This document shows positions 54,414 to 64,000 of a stretch of DNA of 64,000 nucleotides, in pieces (within the stretch, counting starts at the first letter, position 1; every line of letters starts with the position of its first letter). The translations under genes were made by a program, and so were the position numbers. The notes under the pieces were generated by a model. That model saw only the letters and a program-made list of their open reading frames with translations. It was not told where the DNA came from and did not search any database. Origin of the DNA: Stachybotrys elegans (Eukaryota > Ascomycota > Sordariomycetes > Hypocreales > Stachybotryaceae); NCBI GenBank assembly GCA_020746835.1, contig JAGPNK010000001.1:3782001-3846000 (forward strand), given 5' to 3'.

Positions 54414-55344
54414 TGTGTGGTAGGATCCTTTGGACTGGGTCGAAAGGTGACGAGCTATCTGCTCAGTCCGTTGGGAAGAGATTTTGGAGGGGTTGGAGCT
54501 AGCAGAGAGCTGAGAGAGAGAAGATTGCAGAGGGGAGGAGGCGGTAGAATAGGATGAGGAAGGAGGGGGCGGGGTACGAGCACGTAGCTGCCCCATTCTA
54601 AGTCCTCTTGCGCTGGTAGCAGTACGTGGACAAGCAGCGAGGTGCAGCAGGGCGCGAGCCTGGTTGTGATTGGCTGGGCTGATTGGGGATGGCAAAAGTT
54701 GCTGGAGACACGGCCGCTGAGAAAGCTGCCTTTGCAGCGCCAGCCGGAGCATTGGGCAAAGATCCCCTGGCGGTGGAGGGAGAGCGGGCAGCAGATAAGC
54801 GGTTTGGGAAATACGCTTATGCAGGTGGCACCAGACCTTGCACGGCTTGCTCTATTGCGATGCTCCCAAGGCCGAGGTTGGGCGTAGTCCAGAATATGTC
54901 GTCCTCGGTTGATTCGCAGCGTGTGAGGGCCTGGAAGGTGGTATCTCAGTCGGAAAGGGGGAGCCCAGTGGATCTCGGTACAGGTACTAAGAGCTAGAGC
55001 TGAGCACCAGCTTCAGCCACACGATTGGTCATCGGATGGATGGAGTGTTTGTACAGGTACAAGGCCCCTGGCATGTGGTGGCATCTTTAGTTTTCGTCTT
55101 CACCCTGTCTCTAAGGCATCACCGTACCTCGGGATATAAGGACCTATAAATGGCTGAACTTCAAGATTGTATAATAGCAAGTGAACATGATGCGTTGTCA
55201 GTGTGTGCCAATCAATTTACTATGGCTATTATAACAGTAAGAGACCGGTAGTACAAATGAATGCCTCCAAAAGGGAAAAAATAACATTGTGCCAGTAGGT
55301 TCATTCCTCGTTACAACATCCTCCTCGAAGCAAGTGACTATTAC
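54414..55344. other. Upstream region of pyrophosphatase with in-frame N-terminal extension
   Basis: From 54414 to 54752 (minus strand) the pyrophosphatase frame continues without a stop and starts [14 protein letters not shown]. The remaining sequence up to 55344 shows no coding signal and holds the 3' flank of the Pil1-like gene. Confidence 0.5.
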
Positions 55345-56436
55345 TTATTGCAGGGGTGGGGCCATACCGTCCGTCCTGTTCCCGTTCACTCCTCCCTCAC
55401 CACCATTGTGTGTAGCAATAGCTGGTGTTGCCAGACTATCGCCCGTCTCGGAAGTTTCGGTAGCCTTGCCCTTCACACTCGGAGTTGGGCTCTGGCTTGG
55501 AGTCGCGTATGCCTCGGGCTCCGGTTGCCAGTCCTTGAGGTCGTCCTCGGCATCGTTGAGGATCTGGCGGGCTTGGGTTGAGTACTCGTAGGGCTGTCGG
55601 GCATCCCCAGGCACGACTGGCGAATCATCCAGCAGACTCAGTAGACGACGGCCATGCTTGGCAAGAATGATTTGCTTCTCGGCACGTTCAATCGTGGCAG
55701 CGAACTCGACGGCATACGCTTCCTTGAGCTTCTGACGGGTCTGCGCATGTGTTTAGATTTTGCCCAGGCGGAAGAGCTTGAGGCGACTTACAATGTTGGA
55801 GAGTTGTGCTTCTGCGACGAGGTTCTCTGCCTCGGCTCGGACAAGCTCCTGTTCCAGAACAACCAGCTTGGCGCTCTCGGGTTCCTTCATCTTCAGCTTC
55901 TGAATCTCGTCGGCAATCTTGGACTTGCCATCGCGGCTCGGCTGGACACTCTTCTCCGTATTGCGAATAGTCTTCAACAAGCCGCGAGACTCGTCCAGGG
56001 CGTGTGCATATGCGTCCTCGAGCTCACCCATCTCGCTCAGGACGACGCCCACCTTGTCCGAGATGTCGCTGATGGCTTCATCGTTCGTATGCTCTCCCCA
56101 CTCAGAGAGCTGGGTGGCAATCGAGATGCGTTCACGGCCGGCAGTCTCATGCGCGCTGATGAGGTTGTTTTCCGACTTGATTAGGCGGAACAATTTGCGG
56201 GAGAGCTCGGGCTGGACGGTGCCACGGAGCGAGTTGAAGGAAAAGCCTCTTCTGTTCCCACTGGGGCCAGAAGTCGTGCCCTTGCCGGACTTGTTGGAAC
56301 GGATCGAGAGTGTGCGGTTCCTGATGGTAGAGGGTGTGTTAGTCGGCGTCTCTGCTCGGGTTGGCATCCACATGTATGGCGACGCGGCACCGACGGAGGA
56401 TCCATCGCGACTCGAGCGGGACTGCCGCCGAGGCAT
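55345..56436 (-). CDS. Eisosome BAR-domain protein of the Pil1/Lsp1 family
   Basis: Membrane-sculpting BAR protein that builds eisosomes (furrows under the plasma membrane). Exons: 55792-56436 and 55345-55740 (51-nt intron); 346 aa. N-terminus basic and Ser-rich (MPRRQSRSSRDG; NRTLSIRSNKSGKG). The BAR core at about 60-245: FSFNSLRGTVQPELSRKLFRLIKSENNLISAHE, SEWGEHTNDEAISDISDKVGVVLSEMGELEDAYAHALDESRGLLKTIRNTEKSVQPSRDGK, and AELQL-type helices ending TRQKLKEAYAVEF. The Glu/Asp/Pro-rich C-terminus has DDLKDWQPEPEAYATP. ATG 56436 fits the family; an in-frame ATG at 56520 would add 28 residues. Which paralogue (PilA or PilB type) is uncertain. Confidence 0.93.
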
Positions 56437-57602
56437 GGTAAACCCTGAAGCTAACATCGATGGGCGTGTAGGCAGGTAACCGGTAGAAAGATAGGCTTCA
56501 CAAAGTGTGGCCAAAATCAAAGTGAAGGTAGACGATGAGAGCGTGTAGACTTTAGGATTCAGGAAGGAGGATGATGGACCTACATGTTGGCTACACTCGT
56601 CTCGGACAACTGAGGACTCTACTTTCCTGAGTGTCAGTCAACCTCGTCCTTTCCAAAACGTCGTGTCGTACCTGCCGGCTTTCTCTTCCACGACGACCGG
56701 AGCGCTTACACGGATCGCGGATGGGTGGGTCGAATCTGGGGTAGGTGCTGTAGGCTTGATCTACAAGGCGGGAGGCAAGTCGTCAGGTTTCCGATACGAA
56801 CAGAGGATAATGGTTTTCCGGGCCTTGGACTGAATAGTTACAAACTGGGCACAGGGGAATGGCAGCAGGGGGATGGTGGGGAGAAGGCAGTTTATCAAGG
56901 GCTCGCTGAAGCAGCATTCCCTGCAGCTCGTGGTAGAACTAGTACTCATCCGATGGGCAAAGTCGTCATACTTTGCACTGCGCTTCGGTTCAAGTGAGCA
57001 GGACTGGCTCACCTCAGGTCTCGGCGATAAGACAGCTCCCCGGGTTCTTGCGGTGCCGCAAATAAGATATCTGCCGCCGTGGTAGACATTGTCGCAAAGG
57101 GAGGACGATGATGCTGTTGGAACGCGCCATGATGTCATCCACCGTAGCGCTAACCTACGGCAGCATCCAGAACAGCCCCTCCCCCACCACCAACCACCAA
57201 CGGAGACAGAGGCTTACCTACCACCTATTGGAGTTCGCGCGCAGGTCGTCTACTGTTTCCGAAGAAGGCAGCTCATTTTGCGTAAATTGTCAAAGGGAGC
57301 GACATTTGCAAGTTGTCGAATATGAGAGATTATGTGTATAGGGTAAAGTCGTCGTCTTGTCGCCCGTACCATCCAGAACCCTCTGCATCTGCAATTATAT
57401 GCCCCGTACAATGTGCCAAGCATAACGCCCTGCCATATCAACCAACGCAGCCCATCGGAAACGTGGGAAATGGTAGAAACAAAGTATAACCCCCTCTTGG
57501 ACTCCTGTATCCCAGTAGTATGACCAACGCCTCGCCTCGCTTCGCCTTCTTCGGATCCCATCCGGCTCGCCCGGCTGCCATCACTCAGCCTTCCTTGGCT
57601 GT
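56437..57602. other. Intergenic: Pil1-like promoter and 3' flank of His-rich gene
   Basis: No supported gene. Minus frames at 56761-57138 and 57250-57561 have no domain features and no regular codon use. A 5' UTR intron of the Pil1-like gene is possible but cannot be placed confidently. Confidence 0.45.
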
Positions 57603-57818
57603 TTAGTACCGAGTAGTCCTCTCCTCGAAAATAACAGGGCCGTTTGTTTGATAGCCACGCGGGCTGTATGACCGCCGCGTCACACTTGTGTAGCTAGCCC
57701 GAGGCGAGTGGTGGTGGTGGTGATGCCCATGCCCATGATGATGGTGGTGGTGTGATCGCCGCGCTGGGATAATCTCCTCGTGATAGTAGTACTTGGTGCG
57801 AGGCTCTGAGAAGCACAT
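57603..57818 (-). CDS. Histidine-rich basic microprotein
   Basis: A 71-codon frame from ATG 57818 (MCFSEPRTKYYYHEE) with two His tracts, HHHHHH-GHG-HHHHHH, at about 23-37. A Ser/Arg/Tyr-rich tail (SYTSVTRRSYSPRGYQ) follows, ending FEERTTRY. There is no signal peptide or TM. The His tracts could bind Zn, Ni or Cu; the RxxS and RSYSPR motifs look like kinase or SR-type sites. The same frame is open to an ATG at 57896, but the MCFSEP start precedes the compositionally coherent part. Single exon; coding status rests on composition only. Confidence 0.55.
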   Translation of the reverse strand: MCFSEPRTKYYYHEEIIPARRSHHHHHHGHGHHHHHHSPRASYTSVTRRSYSPRGYQTNGPVIFEERTTRY

Positions 57819-58675
57819 CTTGGAAGTGATAGGAGGATGAGTGGCGTAGGGAGGATGCGCGCGGGAATAATAGGGATTGTGTATAGTGCAGAGCAAGAGG
57901 AGTAATAGTGATCAATCGGATGCGACAAAGAGACGCGGCTAGCCGATGTCTTATACCTACACGAGTTGAGGCTTCGCCCTGTCTGCCTTGATGGCGTGGT
58001 TTCTTTCCATGCCCAGTTCGGGACCCCCATGTCAGATCTTGGACATGACCATGGCACAAACCCCACTGGCGTCACCTCGCTGCAAGAATCTAGGGCGACG
58101 TAAGCGGCAGGACCAGGCATTATTCCATCCAACCCATCTTACCCCGTCTCTGCTTGGGGCTGCTGGCCATGGTTTGTCGCTGCCTTGCATGGCAGGGAAC
58201 CCCTTACTATTTTGGGCTGCCGTGGTGCCCGAGATTCTGCTACCGTCTGGTGACCTTGCCCTGGAAGGGATCTAGATGCCCCACGTGATCGCCCCCGGAT
58301 GGATCCTTATCTCGTGTTGGACTTGTGACTCCAAAACAAGGTATTCTGTTAAAGATGCTGCGCCTTGATATACCAAGGGTCCAAGGGTAGCCTTACGTAG
58401 TCCTCATCACGGGGATGCCAATGCGTCGATATGCTTGGGCCTAGAGGACGGTATCGACCTCCCCTCACTCCAGGGGTGCTCCAAGAATGCATCCTAGGGC
58501 GACATCACAACTGCCAAAAGCCATTCTTCATCTCGAATGTCATTTCTGAGGACGCCTGCTTATGTTACATTTTGATGCACCGCACTCTGCCTATGTGCTT
58601 GCATTCCCGATGCTTTCGTCGCCATTTACTGGCGGTCATGTATCCCAATCCACCCATTCACCCATTTACCCCCGC
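57819..58675. other. Intergenic: promoter of His-rich gene and 3' flank of Ost1
   Basis: No supported gene. A CT-rich stretch lies just before the Ost1 stop at 58676. Nothing else noted. Confidence 0.45.
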
Positions 58676-60246
58676 TCATTTCTTGGTCGAGAAACCCACT
58701 TCCACTAGGCTCGTAGCCCATGCCACCACGTAGATGGCCATGAAGCTGGCAAAGATCATGGCGGGCTTCCTCAGCGTCGCCATAAAAGGGGTCTCGTACG
58801 AGATGATGAGGCTTCGGTCTCTAAAGTCATCCACCAGGTTGCGAGCCTTGATGGTGAGCATGGTGCGGCCGGTGGTGTCCAGGTAGGTCTTGTGGATATC
58901 AATCGAGGACTCGACAAGAGACATTTCCGGAATGTCGGCGTGGAACTTTACGTTTCTACAAAATTGTTAGCAGCATTCAGCGATGGCAAGGTGGCGAGGA
59001 CTGACTCAGATCCCTCAGGTAGGATGACACGAACAACCACCTGCTTGTACTCCAGGCCCTCAGACTGCTTGGGTCCCTCAAAGAAGGGAACCTTCAGCAC
59101 GTAGCCACCAGTGGGTGTCTGGCGGAGGAAGTTGGCGGCATCGGAGTTCCACCCGATGGTGAAGGGGTACTTCCATCCACCAAAGAGAGGGTAACGAGGC
59201 TTCAGCTCGAGCAGCGCCTCCCGCTTGTTGCTTCGGAACCGGGACGTGGAGACGTTGCCGATAGTGTCAACAAAGTAAGGGTCGACGCTACCGATCTGGA
59301 GAGGAACTCGGAACTCCTTGAGCGCCGAGGTGGGCGCCTGGAAGTGAGCCTGCTGAGCCCACTTGACGCGGTTGAACTGGTTCGTCAGGTTGGCACCCCG
59401 GTGGTAGACGGTGTATCGCTCCTCAAAGGCAACATTGCCGCCCCAGTGGCTGACCTCGACGTCTCGCTCCAGCGTGGCCACGTGAGTGACGGGCTTGTTG
59501 AACTCCACTCTGACCTGGGCGGGAGAGGAAGCGCCCGCGGGCTTCTCGCCAAAGGGTCCGTAGGTCAGCTTGGACCCAATCTTCTGGGGGAAGGTCTCGT
59601 TCTCCTCGTTGCCGGGGACCTTGGTGTAGTCGGGAATGTTGTTGGACACAGCCTTGACCTCCGTCTTTTGCTTCAGGGTCGGGTACACGGATGGAGCGTA
59701 GACGGAGAAGTCATAGACGAGGTATTGGGCCTCATCCTGAGCAATGGTGGCGGGGAGCGGCTTGTAGGCCTCGAGGTAGTAGAGGGTGATTCCAAGGGTC
59801 TGCTGCTCGCCAGTCTTGAGGGGGGTCGGCAATCGGATACGATAGTACTGAATGTCGCTTGAAGAAGGTGTCAGTCTGCTTCTCGGGTGGAATTGAATGG
59901 ACTGCGCCTACCTCAGAGGATCAAACTCGACCGCATCGACAGCGAAGCTTCCAGCGCCAGCGTCCTTGCGGTCCTTGACCTCGATGCCTCCCACGCGAGC
60001 CATCTGGGCCGGGGTAAAGGGCAGGTAGTATTCATCCTGGGGCTCGGCAGCGACAACCTCTACGAGGACATTGATCTGCTCCTTGACGTAGTTCTTCTCG
60101 AGAGAGATGATGTGGACCAGATTGTTGTTCTTGAAGGTCTGGGGCGGCTTGAACTCGGCGGGCAGGACGACGCTGGAGGTGCCGGCGGACGCAGCGGCGG
60201 TCGACAAGAGCCCGACGAGCGCCGTGGCGATTGAGAACGGCTTCAT
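58676..60246 (-). CDS. ost1: Oligosaccharyltransferase subunit Ost1 (ribophorin I)
   Basis: Subunit of the ER oligosaccharyltransferase that N-glycosylates nascent proteins. Exons: 59912-60246, 59006-59857 and 58676-58955; 488 aa, usual fungal length. Signal peptide MKPFSIATALVGLLSTAAASAG. The luminal domain contains EYYLPFTPAQMARVGGIEVKDRK, TLGITLYYLEAYKPLPATIAQDEAQYLVYDFS, NKPVTHVATLERDVEVSHWGGNVAFEERYTVYHRGANLTNQFNRV and LKPRYPLFGGWKYPFTIGWN, all typical ribophorin I blocks. One C-terminal TM (MIFASFMAIYVVAWATSLVEV) is followed by a six-residue tail ending TKK. It shares the N-glycoprotein pathway with calnexin. Divergent from hexokinase. Confidence 0.96.
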
Positions 60247-62265
60247 GTTGGCAAACAGGTTGTACGGCCGCTCATTGATGGGGGAGAAGGCCGCTCTATG
60301 GAATGGACATCAAAGACCGGGCTTCTGAGACACACGCAGCTCCCCAAAAAGCATACGTTGCCCGTAAAGCTGCCACTTGTAAGCTGGGGTGGAGCTTGGG
60401 CCAATCAAAACGAGTGGTCGGGTCATGCTCGGCAGAACCCAATCTCCAAGGTACAGCTTAGTACGTACCTTTTGTGCCCTCAATTTCATCACCTGGATTT
60501 ACGCTCAGTACTGTTCTTCTCTTGTTGCCATTGAGAAGGAAGGGGAGTGCTTGGGTAAAAGGTAATGGCGTCGGCTTTCTCGCTGAACTACCGCCCCCGG
60601 GCATCAAATTACCTTCGAGAATTACCAATAGGATGAGGCACATCCTCCGCCATATGGGACCTTGGCGGACGACGACACCAACTTGACCTCACTGGGTGAG
60701 GCGGGAGAGGCAGGGTGGGGGTTGCCTCGCCGAGCCACGCCGGTCGCCGAAAGACAATGGATTAATGGATTGTTCGCATCAGGAAGTTCGAGGTTACAAG
60801 TCGCGTGAAAGGTGCTTTGGCCAAGGCCGCTTGCGGAACATCCGGGAGCAGCTGACTGTCTCTATTCAGAGGTGTCCATCAATTGACAGCCCTCGTCGAG
60901 GATCAAGTATAGCCCCAACAGCATCTGGGCTCAAGGGCTATGAGACAAGTACCCTGGGTAGCTGTCTAGCAGTATGTAGGATGCATGGCTGTTCTGTTGG
61001 GAAAAGCCAAAACTGTCGTGGATTTGTGGCCGCGTGACGATTTGTTACTGATGGTTGAGCTGGGCACCTTAATTACCTGTAATTACCTCCTACCTGTACC
61101 TAAGAGCTGGGCCAGGTCGGGGCGGGTACCTCGATAGCTGTAAGACAGCCCTTGCAAGCGCACTGTACGCCGCCTTTTGGCATGTACCTATAAGTAGCGC
61201 CCTGGCTGGCCGTTTTCACGCCACGACAGGGTTCAGGTCGGGAAGTCGATTGCCATTTCAGTTGGTCCCTCAGAAACTTGCCGGTGTCTCAAGCACAAGC
61301 TGCCTCGCCGCTCTCTTCCTCCTCTTCCTGTCACCTCTTTTTCTCTCGCCTTCCCACCTATTCTTCGGCATCCAGCTTGACCTCGAGTTCTGTTTGATAC
61401 CGTAACATCGCCGACATCCCCAATTGCTTCGCTTGCCAAGGCTCCTCTCCTGTACAGGCCCCTCCAGCTACGCTTACACGCACGTCATTCACGGCAAGCT
61501 CTTGACGCAGAGCTACCCCGCCAAGGAAGCACAGCTACGCTACACCCCCACGATACCATCACCTTGCGTGTGCAAAAATGGTTGGCCTCGGACCTCGACC
61601 CCCTCCCTCGAGGAAGGGTGAGTGTTGCTTTTTCATTGGTGGCATTCGTCTGCTCTTCAGCTTTGCTTCGTTCCCTCCCGCCCTGCGCCGGCCGCCGTAG
61701 CATGAACAGAGGCGTCACGCTGCCTGGCCCAGGAGCTGTCGCGGGACCCTCGCACGATGCGTAACACGAGACACCGGATAGTGGAGGCCAATGACTCCAA
61801 ATGAACAGAATATGGAAGCCCAGGCGAAAAACCACGAGACCCGCTCACGTCAGAGCTCGAGACGGCCCGTCGACAGCTGCCGACTGATGTGATAATTATG
61901 TCACCAATAAGACGCCCAAGGGTTCCTTCAGCTGCAGTGATGGATGGAATTTGGTCATCCAATTGTTGGACCCTCAGACATGACATGGGCTTAGTCGAGT
62001 CGGCTCAGCTCCCGTGCAAGCGCCCGGAGGTTTTCCACCCATCATACATACTCCTCGTCTCGTCTCTTCTTATGCCCAGGAACTTTAGCTTGACCAACAG
62101 CCCAATAGCCTTGTTCCCGTCTTGGCTCTGCCCAACCTGAAATTTGCTGAGCCTTATCGCTCTGCCCTTGCCTTCGCTTCTTCCCAACTCGTTCCTCTCG
62201 CTTCGTCGCAATCCTAGATCAACTCACTACAACCTCGCGATTATCTTGTGTACTGACAGAACGTC
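60247..62265. other. Divergent intergenic region (2 kb) between Ost1 and hexokinase
   Basis: No gene supported. Tandem AATTACCT / TACCTGTA units occur at 61070-61105. From about 61280 onward the sequence becomes C/T-rich, as in promoters and 5' UTRs of strongly expressed fungal genes. Short frames at 61424-61621 and 61564-61764 could be upstream ORFs of the hexokinase transcript, but nothing supports translation. Confidence 0.45.
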
Positions 62266-63925
62266 ATGGCAGGCTCCAAGGCGGATATCCCCAAGGATCT
62301 CTTGGCCCAGGTGAAGCACCTCGAGGAGATCTTTACTGTTGATACGAAGAAGCTCAAGGAGATTTCCGAACATTTTGTATCAGAGCTCGCCAAGGGTTTG
62401 TAATGTTCCTTTCAGCCATAGTGTCCAGCCTGACTTACGCCATTGATTCAGGTCTCAGCGTGGAGGGCGGTAGCATTGTACGTTCCGCACCGTCGCCTAT
62501 ACAGAACTTACAGCTGATGACTGCAGCCCATGAACCCTACTTGGGTCATGTCGTTCCCCGATGGCTATGAGACTGGCACATTCCTCGCCCTCGACATGGG
62601 AGGAACCAACCTGCGAGTTTGTGAGATTACCTTGACGGAGCAGAAGTCGGAATTCGACATTACCCAGTCCAAGTACCGTATGCCTGAAGAGCTCAAGACC
62701 GGTAACAAGGACGAGCTCTGGGAGTACATTGCCGACTGCCTGTACCAGTTCATCGAGACTCACCACGGCGATTGCTCCAAGATTGACGCCCTCCCTCTGG
62801 GTTTCACCTTCTCTTATCCTGCCACTCAGAACTACATTGACGAGGGCATCCTGCAGCGCTGGACCAAGGGCTTTGACATTGACGGCGTTGAGGGAGAGAA
62901 CGTGGTACCCATGTTTGAAGCTGCGCTGTCTAAGCGGGTGAGTAGCATCGGTTTCCCATAGACGCACAAGTGCTCGCAGTTGACACGCAAAAGGGCGTTC
63001 CCATCAAGCTGACTGCCCTGATCAACGATACTACGGGTACTCTGATTGCATCGGCATACACCGACACCAAGATGGCCATTGGCTGCATTTTCGGCACCGG
63101 CTGCAACGCCGCATACATGGAGGACTGCGGCTCCATCCCCAAGCTTGCGCACATGAACCTGCCTCCCGACACCCCCATGGCCATCAACTGCGAATGGGGT
63201 GCTTTCGACAACGAGCACAAGGTTCTTCCTAGAACCCCCTACGACATCATCATTGACCGCGACTCCCCCCGCCCCGGTCAGCAGGCATTTGAGAAGATGA
63301 TTGCTGGTCTGTACCTCGGCGAGATCTTCCGACTGGTTGTCGTGGACCTGCACGACAACAAGGACGTCCACATCTTTGAGGGCCAGGATATCTCCTTGCT
63401 CCGCAAACCGTACTCGCTCGACGCTTCTTTCCTCTCCGCCATTGAAGAGTTAGTGACGTAGCTGTATAATTGCCGAGATCTTTCCACTGACAAAATCGCA
63501 GGGATCCTTTCGAGAACTTGCAGGAGACTGCTGACCTGTTCGCTTCCAAGCTCAACCTCAAGTGCACGAGCCCTGAGCTAGAGCTCTTCCGCCGACTCGC
63601 CGAGCTCATTGGCACCCGCGCCGCTCGCCTCTCTGCCTGCGGTGTGGCCGCCATCTGCAAGAAGAAGAACTACCAGTCGTGCCACGTCGGAGCAGATGGC
63701 TCGGTATTCAACAAATACCCCCACTTCAAGGCCCGTGGCGCCCAGGCCCTCAAGGAGATCCTCGACTGGCCCGACAAGACCAACCCCAACGAGGAGGACC
63801 CCATTGAGATCCTGGCCGCCGAGGACGGCAGCGGTGTCGGTGCTGCCTTGATTGCTGCCCTGACCCTGAAGCGTGTCAAGGCCGGCAACATGCACGGTAT
63901 CCTCCACCCTGAGAACTTCAAATAG
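62266..63925 (+). CDS. Hexokinase
   Basis: Phosphorylates glucose and fructose with ATP, first step of glycolysis, cytosolic. Exons: 62266-62395, 62452-62477, 62527-62937, 62994-63448 and 63502-63925; 481 aa, usual length. Exon 2 is only 26 nt (GLSVEGGSI). N-terminus MAGSKADIPKDLLAQVKHLEEIF; phosphate-1 loop FLALDMGGTNLRVCEI (about 74-89); hexokinase signature LGFTFSYPATQNYIDEGILQRWTKGF (about 150-175); catalytic Asp in TALINDTTGTLIASAY; GTGCNAAYMED; NCEWGAFD; and adenosine motif DGSVFNKYPHF / GSGVGAALIAALTL near the C-terminus. It looks catalytically complete, unlike regulatory hexokinase-like fungal proteins. The sequence ends inside the 3' flank. Confidence 0.96.
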
Positions 63926-64000
63926 ACTGGTCATGGAGGTGCGTGCTCCAATACAAGGTCCTTCGGGCTACGAATGACGAATGGAATGGTTTGATCACCC

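Overview
This window is nuclear DNA of a filamentous ascomycete (Pezizomycotina). It reads most like a Sordariomycete, probably Hypocreales; the order-level guess is an inference from protein style and was not tested. The genes are dense, on both strands, and interrupted by short GT-AG introns, mostly 48-140 nt, several with CTRAC-type branch points. Families typical of filamentous fungi are present (HET domain, Zn2Cys6 / Fungal_trans_2, PsuG-PfkB fusion, Pil1). I built spliced models by eye and checked that each keeps frame. No tRNA, rRNA, CRISPR array or intact transposon was recognised.

Layout. 1-9.4 kb: the edge of an unidentified nuclear-type protein, DAHP synthase (shikimate entry), a Zn2Cys6 regulator containing a 6-nt microexon, and a WD40-cyclophilin of the PPWD1 type. 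9.4-13.6 kb: an AT-richer, accessory-looking segment with a divergent NmrA-like / FAD-oxidase pair. 14.3-28.3 kb: a FAR-17a/AIG1-like membrane protein, GINS subunit Sld5, a large unknown protein, a HET-domain protein, U3 processome protein Utp18 and a PsuG-PfkB fusion. 29-39 kb: a GPI-type protein with a Gly-Asn minisatellite, a membrane SDR, a phenol 2-monooxygenase-type flavoprotein and an F-box protein. 40.6-47.4 kb: methylmalonate-semialdehyde dehydrogenase, calnexin and a Cys-rich GPI-type protein. 49.7-64 kb: methylthioribulose-1-phosphate dehydratase, Sec20, mitochondrial ribosomal protein mL53, inorganic pyrophosphatase, a Pil1/Lsp1 eisosome protein, a His-rich microprotein, Ost1 (ribophorin I) and hexokinase.

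Most genes are housekeeping and functionally unrelated neighbours. Functional links are loose. Calnexin, Ost1 and Sec20 all serve the ER and early secretory pathway. Sld5, Utp18 and PPWD1 act in the nucleus. MMSDH, mL53 and possibly a second pyrophosphatase isoform act in mitochondria. No biosynthetic gene cluster is evident. The observations most worth following up are the in-frame, acid-free N-terminal extension of the pyrophosphatase (possible dual cytosolic/mitochondrial product), the 6-nt microexon, the stop-free 69-nt Sld5 intron, the accessory NmrA/flavin-oxidase island with GTAC-rich palindromes, and the uncharacterised surface and His-rich proteins.
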